The notes under the pieces are model-generated. The model had not been told where the DNA came from. It ran no database searches and saw only the letters and a program-made list of their open reading frames with translations. Source: Angustibacter sp. Root456 (GTDB lineage: Bacteria; Actinomycetota; Actinomycetes; Actinomycetales; Angustibacteraceae). From it: DNA of 43,665 nt. Every line of letters begins with the position of its first letter. The first letter of the stretch is position 1. Location: positions 546,319 to 589,983 of the forward strand of contig NZ_LMER01000020.1 of the NCBI RefSeq assembly GCF_001426435.1. Direction: 5' to 3'. This document shows, in pieces, positions 7,926 through 14,556 of the stretch. The translations under genes were made by a program, and so were the position numbers.

Positions 7926-9467
7926 ATGCCAGATCTGAAGCAGTTCCGCCTGCCCGACGTCGGCGAGGGCCTGACCGAGGCCGAGATCGTCAGCTGGAAG
8001 GTGCAGCCGGGCGACACGGTCAAGACCAACGACATCATCGTCGAGATCGAGACCGCCAAGTCGCTGGTCGAGCTGCCGACGCCGTTCGCGGGCGTCGTCT
8101 CCGAGCTGCTCGTGCCCGAGGGGCAGACGGTCGACGTCGGCACGCCGATCATCTCCGTGGACGTCGCCCCCGGCAGCGGTGGCGGCGGTGGCGCCGATGG
8201 CGGCGGCGCCCAGGCGCCGCAGTCGTCCGAGCCGCAGGGCGCGGCGCCCGGCGCGACCGAGGTCGAGCAGGCGCCCGAGGAGGGCGCCGTCGAGCCCGGC
8301 CTCATCGGCGGCCCGGCCCCCGGTGGCCGCACCTCGGTGCTGGTGGGCTACGGCCCGCGCACGACGTCGGCGGTGCGCCGGCCGCGCAAGGCCAACGTCG
8401 ACTCGTTCACCGAGGAGGGCGTCAAGCCGCAGCGTCACGGCGGCTACGAGATCGGCCGGATGGTCGAGCAGGAGATGGCCGAGAAGGCGTCGCAGCCTGA
8501 GCCCGAGCCGCACCGCGCCCCGCACGTCGACCTGCCGGGTCACCTCGGCCACGACGAGCAGCCGCGTCCGCACGGCAAGGTGCTCGCCAAGCCGCCGGTG
8601 CGCAAGCTCGCGCGTGACCTGGGCATCGAGATCTCCGAGGTCGCGGCCACCGGGCCGAACGGCACGGTGACCCGCGAGGACGTCCAGAACCACGCCTCGG
8701 GTGGAGGCGGGGCCGCTACCGCACCGGCCCGCGAGTACGGCGACTTCGCGCCGGCGTCGGCTGGGCAGCGCGAGACGCGCGTGCCGATCAAGAGCGTGCG
8801 CAAGATGACGGCGCAGGCCGTGACGGCGTCCGCCTTCACCGCCCCCCACGTCACCGAGTTCGTGCAGGTCGACGTCACGCGCACCATGAAGCTGGTCGAG
8901 CGGCTGCGTGCCGACCGCGAGTTCGCCGGTGTCAGGGTCTCGCCGCTGCTGGTGCTGGCCAAGGCGATGCTCATCGCGGCGCGGCGCAACCCGGAGATCA
9001 ACGCCGCCTGGGACGAGGCGAACCAGGAGATCGTGATCAAGCACTTCGTCAACCTGGGGATCGCCGCGGCGACCCCGCGGGGGCTCGTGGTGCCGAACAT
9101 CAAGGACGCGCACACCAAGTCGCTGCGCGAGCTGGCCGACGAGCTGGCGTCCCTCACGCAGACCGCGCGCGAGGGGCGCACTCAGCCCGCCGACATGGCC
9201 GGTGGGACGATCTCGATCACCAACGTCGGCGTCTTCGGCGTCGACACCGGGACGCCGATCCTCAACTCCGGTGAGGCGGCGATCCTCGCGTTCGGCCAGG
9301 TGCGCCCCATGCCGTGGGTGCACAAGGGCAAGGTGCGGGTGCGCCAGGTGACCACGCTGGGGCTGAGCTTCGACCACCGGCTGGTCGACGGCGACCTCGG
9401 CAGCCGGTTCCTCGCGGACGTCGCGGCGATCATGGAGCGTCCCGAGCAGGGGCTCGTCTGGGGCTGA
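7926..9467 (+). CDS. 2-oxoacid dehydrogenase E2 (dihydrolipoamide acyltransferase)
   Basis: A 513-residue E2 core protein. One N-terminal lipoyl domain spans about residues 5-80, with Lys45 in ETAKSLVE as the lipoylated residue. A Gly/Ala/Pro-rich flexible linker follows, then the peripheral subunit-binding domain at about 218-256 (VRKLARDLGIEISEVAATGP...GTVTREDV), which docks E1 and E3. The catalytic acyltransferase domain ends with SFDHRLVDGDLG, where His484 and Asp488 form the HxxxDG active site. The linker holds a conserved-looking island (LVGYGPRTTSAVRRPRK, about 139-155) of the kind seen in many actinobacterial E2 proteins. It begins 13 bp after E1 beta with GAGGAAGGGGAGG as ribosome binding site and is the last gene of the operon. 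Confidence 0.93.
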   Translation: MPDLKQFRLPDVGEGLTEAEIVSWKVQPGDTVKTNDIIVEIETAKSLVELPTPFAGVVSELLVPEGQTVDVGTPIISVDVAPGSGGGGGADGGGAQAPQSSEPQGAAPGATEVEQAPEEGAVEPGLIGGPAPGGRTSVLVGYGPRTTSAVRRPRKANVDSFTEEGVKPQRHGGYEIGRMVEQEMAEKASQPEPEPHRAPHVDLPGHLGHDEQPRPHGKVLAKPPVRKLARDLGIEISEVAATGPNGTVTREDVQNHASGGGGAATAPAREYGDFAPASAGQRETRVPIKSVRKMTAQAVTASAFTAPHVTEFVQVDVTRTMKLVERLRADREFAGVRVSPLLVLAKAMLIAARRNPEINAAWDEANQEIVIKHFVNLGIAAATPRGLVVPNIKDAHTKSLRELADELASLTQTAREGRTQPADMAGGTISITNVGVFGVDTGTPILNSGEAAILAFGQVRPMPWVHKGKVRVRQVTTLGLSFDHRLVDGDLGSRFLADVAAIMERPEQGLVWG

Positions 9468-9494
9468 TCCCGCTCGGTTCACCGAGCTGACGCC

Positions 9495-9526
9495 GCGGGG
9501 CACCGGACGCTCGTCCGGTGCCCCGC
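9495..9526 (+). terminator. Strong hairpin terminator after the E2 gene
   Basis: GCGGGGCACCGGACG (9495-9509) and CGTCCGGTGCCCCGC (9512-9526) are perfect 15-base complements separated by two bases, 27 bp after the E2 stop. There is no T-run, as is common for actinobacterial terminators. Confidence 0.85.
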
Positions 9527-9538
9527 GCGCGTTCGCCG

Positions 9539-9544
9539 TAGGGT
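9539..9544 (+). promoter_or_regulatory. -10-like TAGGGT before the Ser/Thr kinase gene
   Basis: TAGGGT lies 26 nt before the kinase ATG, just past the operon terminator. It would give a short leader holding the ribosome binding site GAGGAAGGG (9557-9565). The -35 position falls inside the terminator hairpin and shows no good match. Confidence 0.3.
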
Positions 9545-9570
9545 GACCCGCGAGCCGAGGAAGGGACGTC

Positions 9571-11160
9571 ATGGAGTCGCAGCGGATCGCCGGGCGCTAC
9601 GAGGTGCTGCGTGCCATCGGGCGCGGCGGCATGGGTGTCGTGTGGCTCTGCCGGGACGACGTGCTGGGCCGGCAGGTCGCGGTCAAGCAGATCGGCGGCC
9701 TGCCCGGCGAGCCCGAGGTCGAGACCGCCCGGGCGATGCGCGAGGCGCGGGCGGCGGCTGCCCTCAACCACCCGGCCGCGGTGGCGGCGTACGACGTCGT
9801 CGACCACGAGGGGCGTCCGTACCTCGTCATGGAGTACGTCGAGGGGCGCACCCTCTCCGAGCTCGTCGCCGCCGAGGGGCCGCTGCCGCCGCGTCGCGTC
9901 GCCGACATCGGCGCCCAGCTGGCGGGGGCGCTCGCCGCCGCGCACCAGCGGGGGCTCGTGCACCGCGACGTCAAGGCCGGCAACGTGCTCATCGACGCCA
10001 CGGGGCGTCCCAAGATCAGCGACTTCGGCATCGCCCGGCACGTCGGTGACGAGCAGCTGACCCAGACCGGGATGGTGTCGGGCACGCCGGCGTACCTGTC
10101 GCCTGAGCTGGCGCGCGGAGGTGACCCCGACCCGGCGTCCGACGTGTGGGCGCTCGGCGCGACGCTCTACCTCGCCGCCGAGGGGCAGCCGCCGTACGAG
10201 CCGCGAGCGAACTCCCTCGCTCTGCTCAGCGACATCGCGACGACCCCGCCGCGGCCGATGGTGCGCACCACCGGGCCGCTCGCCGACGTCGTGCTGTCGA
10301 TGATGGACCGCGACCCGGCCGCACGGCCCGACATGCAGACCGTGGGCCAACGCCTGGGGGTGATCGCGGCCTCGCAGGACGACGCCGACGCCGCTGCCGC
10401 TGCAGCTGCGGCCGCTGCCGGGCCGGCGACGCGCATCATGCCGGCGGCGGTTCCGGCGCCTGCTGAGCCACCGCCCGCTGAGCCACCGCCTGCTGAGCCA
10501 CCGCTTGCCGGGCCACCGCTGGCCGGGCCGCCGCCTGCTGAGCCGCCGGACCGGCGCCGCCGGCTGCTCGTCCCGCTGCTCGCAGCACTGCTGCTGCTGG
10601 CCGTGATCGGCGCCGTCTACGCCCTGACCCGGCCGGGCGAGGGCGGCACCCCGGGCCGGACGCCGTCCGCGACCGGCTCGAGCAGTCCCCGGCCGACGAC
10701 CCAGAAGACCTCGGCGCCCTCGACGTCCTCGACGTCCTCCTCGTCCTCCTCGTCGACGTCGTCCACGCCGTCGACGTCAACCAGCTCCTCCAGCTCTTCG
10801 TCGACCTCGCAGACCAGCTCCACCACCTCGACGCCGCCCCCACCCGCCAGCTCGGACGCGGCCGTGGCGCAGTTCGTCCGGTCGTACTTCCACGACGTCA
10901 CGCGCGACCGCGACACCACCTGGCAGCAGCTCACGCCGAAGATGCAGGAGGCCGCCGGTGGCCGCGACGGGTACGAGGGCTTCTGGAGCACCATCGACTC
11001 GGTGAGCGTCGACGAACTGAAGGCGGACGCGAAGAAGGGCCGCGCCGACGTCACGTTGACCTACACGCGCACCGACGGCACGACGTCCACCGAGCAGCAC
11101 CGCCTCGAGATCGTCCGCGACGGCGACCGCTACCTCATCGACGCAGACCACCGCCTCTAG
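9571..11160 (+). CDS. Transmembrane Ser/Thr protein kinase (PknB-like kinase domain, no PASTA)
   Basis: A 529-residue Hanks-type kinase. Residues 10-265 hold the kinase fold: glycine loop IGRGGMGVV (16-24), VAVK with Lys39, catalytic HRDVKAGNVL (131-140, Asp133), DFG at 151-153, and an activation loop with Thr164, Thr166 and Thr172 as candidate autophosphorylation sites ahead of SPEL. Then come an Ala-rich run, a Pro-rich repeat (297-326), one membrane helix (332-352), a long Ser/Thr-rich extracellular linker (about 363-425), and a ~100-residue C-terminal domain beginning AVAQFVRSYFHDV that looks like a small alpha/beta sensor or NTF2-like fold. PASTA repeats are absent, so the external signal is probably not muropeptide binding in the PknB manner. 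No partner phosphatase or FHA protein is adjacent. Confidence 0.92.
   Translation: MESQRIAGRYEVLRAIGRGGMGVVWLCRDDVLGRQVAVKQIGGLPGEPEVETARAMREARAAAALNHPAAVAAYDVVDHEGRPYLVMEYVEGRTLSELVAAEGPLPPRRVADIGAQLAGALAAAHQRGLVHRDVKAGNVLIDATGRPKISDFGIARHVGDEQLTQTGMVSGTPAYLSPELARGGDPDPASDVWALGATLYLAAEGQPPYEPRANSLALLSDIATTPPRPMVRTTGPLADVVLSMMDRDPAARPDMQTVGQRLGVIAASQDDADAAAAAAAAAAGPATRIMPAAVPAPAEPPPAEPPPAEPPLAGPPLAGPPPAEPPDRRRRLLVPLLAALLLLAVIGAVYALTRPGEGGTPGRTPSATGSSSPRPTTQKTSAPSTSSTSSSSSSSTSSTPSTSTSSSSSSSTSQTSSTTSTPPPPASSDAAVAQFVRSYFHDVTRDRDTTWQQLTPKMQEAAGGRDGYEGFWSTIDSVSVDELKADAKKGRADVTLTYTRTDGTTSTEQHRLEIVRDGDRYLIDADHRL
10462..10551 (+). repeat. Six 15-bp repeats encoding a Pro-rich juxtamembrane linker
   Basis: Units of the type GCTGAGCCACCGCCT occur six times in tandem. 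Two of the six have changed to GCCGGGCCACCGCTG-like forms, so the protein reads PAEPP three times, LAGPP twice, then PAEPP. The unit preserves the frame, so copy-number variation would only alter the kinase-to-membrane spacer. Confidence 0.85.
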
Positions 11161-11177
11161 CCCCGCATCATCGAGAG

Positions 11178-11223
11178 CAGAGAAGTCGGGCACCTGGCCG
11201 ACCCTGTCTGCCCCACTTCTCTG
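11178..11223. repeat. Imperfect palindrome, left flank of the DUF559 gene
   Basis: CAGAGAAGTCGGGCA (11178-11192) and TGCCCCACTTCTCTG (11209-11223) are complementary except at one position, with a 16-nt middle. The left arm continues into CACCTGG. This matches the perfect palindrome at 12181-12226, with one substitution and a degenerate centre. It follows the kinase stop by 17 bp, so it may also act as that gene's terminator. Confidence 0.8.
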
Positions 11224-11277
11224 GTGTCGACGCTGCCTGTGGACAACGCCGCGGGCGGGGCTCACTGATCCACCACA

Positions 11278-12174
11278 GTGGTGCGGGTGCCTGCCCGTGC
11301 CGAGATCCCACCTCAGCTGCTCAGGCGACCGTTCACCGTGGCCGAGGCTCGTCGGCTCGGGGTCAGCGCCGACGTACTACGTGGCCGGCGGTTCCGGGCA
11401 CCGTTTCGCGGCGTGCGGGTGCCGGCCGACCTGCCCGACGACCTCACGACCCTTTGCCGCGCAGCCTCGCTCGTCCTTCCGGATGATGCCCGGTTCTGCG
11501 GCCCCACCGCGGCGACGCTGCACGCGATCCCTCTGCCGCCGCGGGCCACGGCTACGCCGCTCGCCGTGGCGACCTCGACGCGCGGGTTGGCCATCCGAGG
11601 AGTCGCCATCCGCGCTGAGACAGAGCCAGGGCGCCGGTGCCTGAAGCACGGTCTGGCTCTCAGTGAGCCTGCGTGGAGCTGGGCTGAGCTGGCCCGGTCG
11701 CTCGACGTGGAGGATCTCGTGGTGGCGGGCGATCACCTGCTGCGCCGCGGGCTCGCCGGGCGAGCTGCTCTGCACCTCGTGGTCGAGGCGTGGGCCGGCA
11801 AGCGCGGCGTCCGGCGGCTGGCTCGAGCGCTGCCACTGCTCGACGGTGGCGCCGACTCGCCGATGGAGTCGCGCCTGCGCCTGCTGCTGGTGCGGGGCGG
11901 TCTGCCGAACCCCTGCGTCAACCGCGACGTCGTCGAGGACGGCGTGTGGCTGGCTCGGCCCGACCTCAGCTACCCCGAGCAGCGCATCGCCATCGAGTAC
12001 GAAGGCGACCAGCATCGCACCGACCGCCGGCAGTGGAAGAGCGACAAGACCCGCCGACGGTTGCTCGAGGACCACGGGTGGCTGGTGATCGAGGTCATCG
12101 ACGACGACGTCTACAAAACGCCCGTGCTGACCGTGGCGCGCGTGCGCGCCGCTCTCGCCAGCAGGAGTCGCTAG
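11278..12174 (+). CDS. AbiEi-like N-terminal / DUF559 PD-(D/E)xK nuclease-like protein
   Basis: A 298-residue protein of the common actinobacterial DUF559 group. Residues ~10-50 (QLLRRPFTVAEARRLGVSADVLRG...FRGVRVP) resemble the winged-helix start of AbiEi-type antitoxins. The C-terminal ~100 residues resemble Vsr-like DUF559 nucleases: ESRLRLLL (Glu197), ARPDLSYPEQRIAIEYEG with Asp229 and Glu240/Glu242, then DQHRTD with His246, fitting the metal site of the PD-(D/E)xK fold. No activity is proven for this group. Substrate and role (DNA repair, defence, or a selfish nuclease) are unknown. The start is uncertain: GTG 11278, GTG 11281 and GTG 11287 are all in frame and no clear ribosome binding site precedes any of them. 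The gene is alone on its strand and sits between two related palindromes, suggesting a cassette. Confidence 0.8.
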   Translation: MVRVPARAEIPPQLLRRPFTVAEARRLGVSADVLRGRRFRAPFRGVRVPADLPDDLTTLCRAASLVLPDDARFCGPTAATLHAIPLPPRATATPLAVATSTRGLAIRGVAIRAETEPGRRCLKHGLALSEPAWSWAELARSLDVEDLVVAGDHLLRRGLAGRAALHLVVEAWAGKRGVRRLARALPLLDGGADSPMESRLRLLLVRGGLPNPCVNRDVVEDGVWLARPDLSYPEQRIAIEYEGDQHRTDRRQWKSDKTRRRLLEDHGWLVIEVIDDDVYKTPVLTVARVRAALASRSR

Positions 12175-12180
12175 CGACAG

Positions 12181-12226
12181 CAGAGAAGTGGGGCACCTGG
12201 ACCACTCCAGGTGCCCCACTTCTCTG
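12181..12226. repeat. Perfect 46-bp palindrome, right flank of the DUF559 gene
   Basis: Two 21-base arms (12181-12201 and 12206-12226, beginning CAGAGAAGTGGGGCACCTGG) are perfectly complementary around the loop CCAC. It starts 7 bp after the DUF559 stop and ends 12 bp before the stop of the convergent MFS gene, so it can act as a bidirectional terminator. The outer 15 bp of both arms match the palindrome at 11178-11223 apart from one base. Confidence 0.9.
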
Positions 12227-12237
12227 AACTCGAGCGG

Positions 12238-13914
12238 TCAGGGGGCCGGGGGAGCCTGCGCTGCTGCGCGTTCGGCGGCCGCGGCCTGCAGACCGGACTG
12301 CGTCCGCAGCTCGACCTGCGGGAGGAACACCGCGACCGCCAGGCCGACCAGCATCACCGCGGCCGCGCACCAGAACACCAGCGACATCGAGTCGGAGAAC
12401 CCGACGAGGAACGGACGCGCCAGCCGCGGATCGAGAGTGTTGAGGAACGACGAGTCGTCCAGCGCACCGAGGCTCTTCAGGCCGCCGGTCTTGAGCTGGC
12501 GGGCGAAGTCCGCGTTCGCCGGGTCACGCAGCGCGGCCTGGAACGCCGGCGTCGGCGAGATCCGCTCGAACGCCGCCGCCAGCTTGTCGGGCAGCGAGCT
12601 GAAGAGCACCGACAGGAAGACCGCGACACCGAGCGTGCCGCCGATCTGACGGAAGAACGTCGCGGACGACGTCGCCACGCCGATGTCGCGGGGCGAGACG
12701 GCGTTCTGGATGGCGAGCACCAGCGGCTGCATGCAGTTGCCGAGCCCGAAGCCGAACACGAACATCACCAGCATCGTCTGCCAGAGCGGCGTGTCCGCGT
12801 TCACCTGGGCGAAGAGCACCAGGCCCACCAGCGCGAGGGCCGTGCCGATCACCGGGTAGATCTTGTAGCGGCCGGTCTTGGAGATGAGCTGGCCGGAGAT
12901 GATCGAGGCGCTCATGATGCCGAGCGTCATCGGCAGCAGCTGCAGGCCGGCCTCGGTGGGCGACGCGCCGCGCACGATCTGCAGGTACAGCGGGATCGAC
13001 ACGATGCCGCCGAACATGCCGACACCGATGATGATGTTGGCCACCGTGCTCACCGACACCGTGCGGTCGCGGAAGAGCCGCAGCGGGATCAGCGCCTCGT
13101 CGCCCATCGAGCGCTCGGCGAGCAGGAACGCCACGATGCCGACGACGCCGATCACGTAGGCCGTGATCGAGCGACCCGAGCCCCAGCCCCACGTGCGGCC
13201 CTGCTCGGCCACGGTGAGCAGCGGCACGAGGGCGACGGCGAGGGCGACGGCGCCCTTCCAGTCGATCCGGTGGTCGTGGCGGTGGTGGGTGATGTTGAGC
13301 GTGTGGTTGACGACGTACAGCGCGGCGATGCCGATCGGCACGTTGACGAGGAAGACCCAGCGCCAGCCGGTGATGCCGACGATCGAGTCGGCCCCGGCGA
13401 AGAAGCCACCGATGACCGGGCCGAGCACGCTCGAGGTGCCGAAGACGGCGAGGAAGTAGCCCTGGTACTTGGCGCGCTCACGCGGCGGCACGATGTCGCC
13501 GATGATCGCGAGGGCGAGTGAGAACAGGCCGCCCGCGCCGATGCCCTGGAGCGCCCGGAAGCCGGCGAGCATGTACATGGACGTCGCGAAGGTGCACATC
13601 AGCGAGCCGATGACGAAGATCGAGATGGCCGTGATGAAGAACGGCTTGCGGCCGTAGATGTCCGACAGCTTGCCGTAGAGCGGCGTGGCGATGGTCGAGG
13701 TGATGAGGTAGGCGGTGGTCACCCACGCCTGCACCGACAGCCCGTGCAGGTCGTCGGCGATGGTGCGGATCGCCGTCGCGACGATGGTCTGGTCGAGGGC
13801 GGCGAGGAACATGCCCATGAGCAGCCCGGTGAGGATCGTGAGGATCTGGCGGTGCGTCAGCTCCGCACCCCCGGACGTCGACGGTGCGGCCCCGGCCGCG
13901 GCTTCGGTGGTCAT
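12238..13914 (-). CDS. MFS multidrug exporter, DHA2 family (14 TM)
   Basis: A 558-residue drug:proton antiporter. The N-terminal helices carry LAALDQTIVATAI (motif D1) and LYGKLSDIYGRKPFF (motif A), followed by a LGPVIGGFF (motif C) segment typical of exporters and a further block of helices, about 14 in all. The stretch between TM13 and TM14 (about 440-515) is an extended extracellular loop, as in EmrB/QacA-like proteins. Such proteins expel toxic hydrophobic compounds using the proton gradient. The ATG at 13914 overlaps the stop of the upstream MarR gene in an ATGA junction and has GGAGA 4 nt upstream, so the pair is translationally coupled. Confidence 0.92.
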   Translation of the reverse strand: MTTEAAAGAAPSTSGGAELTHRQILTILTGLLMGMFLAALDQTIVATAIRTIADDLHGLSVQAWVTTAYLITSTIATPLYGKLSDIYGRKPFFITAISIFVIGSLMCTFATSMYMLAGFRALQGIGAGGLFSLALAIIGDIVPPRERAKYQGYFLAVFGTSSVLGPVIGGFFAGADSIVGITGWRWVFLVNVPIGIAALYVVNHTLNITHHRHDHRIDWKGAVALAVALVPLLTVAEQGRTWGWGSGRSITAYVIGVVGIVAFLLAERSMGDEALIPLRLFRDRTVSVSTVANIIIGVGMFGGIVSIPLYLQIVRGASPTEAGLQLLPMTLGIMSASIISGQLISKTGRYKIYPVIGTALALVGLVLFAQVNADTPLWQTMLVMFVFGFGLGNCMQPLVLAIQNAVSPRDIGVATSSATFFRQIGGTLGVAVFLSVLFSSLPDKLAAAFERISPTPAFQAALRDPANADFARQLKTGGLKSLGALDDSSFLNTLDPRLARPFLVGFSDSMSLVFWCAAAVMLVGLAVAVFLPQVELRTQSGLQAAAAERAAAQAPPAP

Positions 13915-14450
13915 GCGGTCTCCAGCGAGTCGAGGGTCTTGAGCAAGCGCGGTCGGTGGCGCTCGAGGTCGGTGGTGAAGCGGTCGAGCAGGTGAGCGAG
14001 CGTGGCGACGTCGGCCGGGTCCCAGTCGACGAGCACGCTGGCGATGAGGCCGTCGCGCTCGGCGCGCATCTGGTCGAACAGCGCGCGGCCCGCATCGGTG
14101 GCGGCCAGCTGGACGGCGCGTCCGTCGTCCGGGTCGGGACGGCGCTCGACGAGGCCGTGCTCGACCAGCGAGGCGGTCTGGCGGCTGATGGTGGAGGGGT
14201 CGGAGCACACCATCTCGGCGAGCGCGCTCGAGCGCATGGCCCCGGCCTTCACCAGGTGGAACAGCACGACGTACGCCGACCACTCGACGCCGTGCCGCGC
14301 CCGGTTGGTGAGGTGCGCTCGCAGTGCGGCGACCTGACGGGTGAGCCGCACCACCTGGGCGCTCAGCTCGCTGCTCGCGGCGTGCGCCGCTGCGGGCGGC
14401 GGCGCGGCGCCCTCGTCGGCCACGTCGGATGGCGACGGCTGACGAGACAC
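13911..14450 (-). CDS. MarR-family transcriptional regulator
   Basis: A 179-residue winged-helix repressor. The recognition helix region is SSALAEMVCSDPSTISRQTASLVEHGLVERR, followed by the wing PDPDDGRAVQLAATDAG and a C-terminal dimerisation helix. MarR proteins bind as dimers to palindromes and release DNA when a phenolic or drug ligand binds. The GTG at 14450 is chosen: GGAGG lies 4 nt upstream, while the in-frame ATG at 14477 sits inside the likely operator and lacks a ribosome binding site. The gene overlaps the exporter by 4 bp, so it probably represses both. Confidence 0.88.
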   Translation of the reverse strand: MSRQPSPSDVADEGAAPPPAAAHAASSELSAQVVRLTRQVAALRAHLTNRARHGVEWSAYVVLFHLVKAGAMRSSALAEMVCSDPSTISRQTASLVEHGLVERRPDPDDGRAVQLAATDAGRALFDQMRAERDGLIASVLVDWDPADVATLAHLLDRFTTDLERHRPRLLKTLDSLETA

Positions 14451-14470
14451 GACACCTCCACGAATAGATA

Positions 14471-14489
14471 GTTGCATGAGACAAGCAAC
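14471..14489. promoter_or_regulatory. Probable MarR operator (GTTGC-N9-GCAAC)
   Basis: GTTGCATGAGACAAGCAAC is an inverted repeat in the divergent gap between the marR gene and the CopD-CtaG gene. It lies beside a TATCTA -10-like hexamer on the minus strand (14470-14465), well placed to block marR-exporter transcription. TTGC...GCAA dyads are typical of MarR sites; binding itself is inferred. Confidence 0.5.
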
Positions 14490-14544
14490 GGAAAGGGTGC
14501 ACCCGCACAGCCGCCCGGCGCAAATCAGTTTCGCGCCAGCCGCC

Positions 14545-14550
14545 TACCCT
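14545..14550 (+). promoter_or_regulatory. -10 element TACCCT, likely leaderless CopD-CtaG transcript
   Basis: TACCCT ends 6 nt before the ATG at 14557, the spacing of a leaderless promoter. GGGGG between them could alternatively serve as a very close ribosome binding site. Confidence 0.4.
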
Positions 14551-14556
14551 GGGGGC

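Noticed and set aside
12211-13521. A 436-codon plus-strand frame opposite the MFS exporter
   Set aside because: Arg/His/Asp-rich antisense translation without motifs; the minus-strand exporter is unambiguous.
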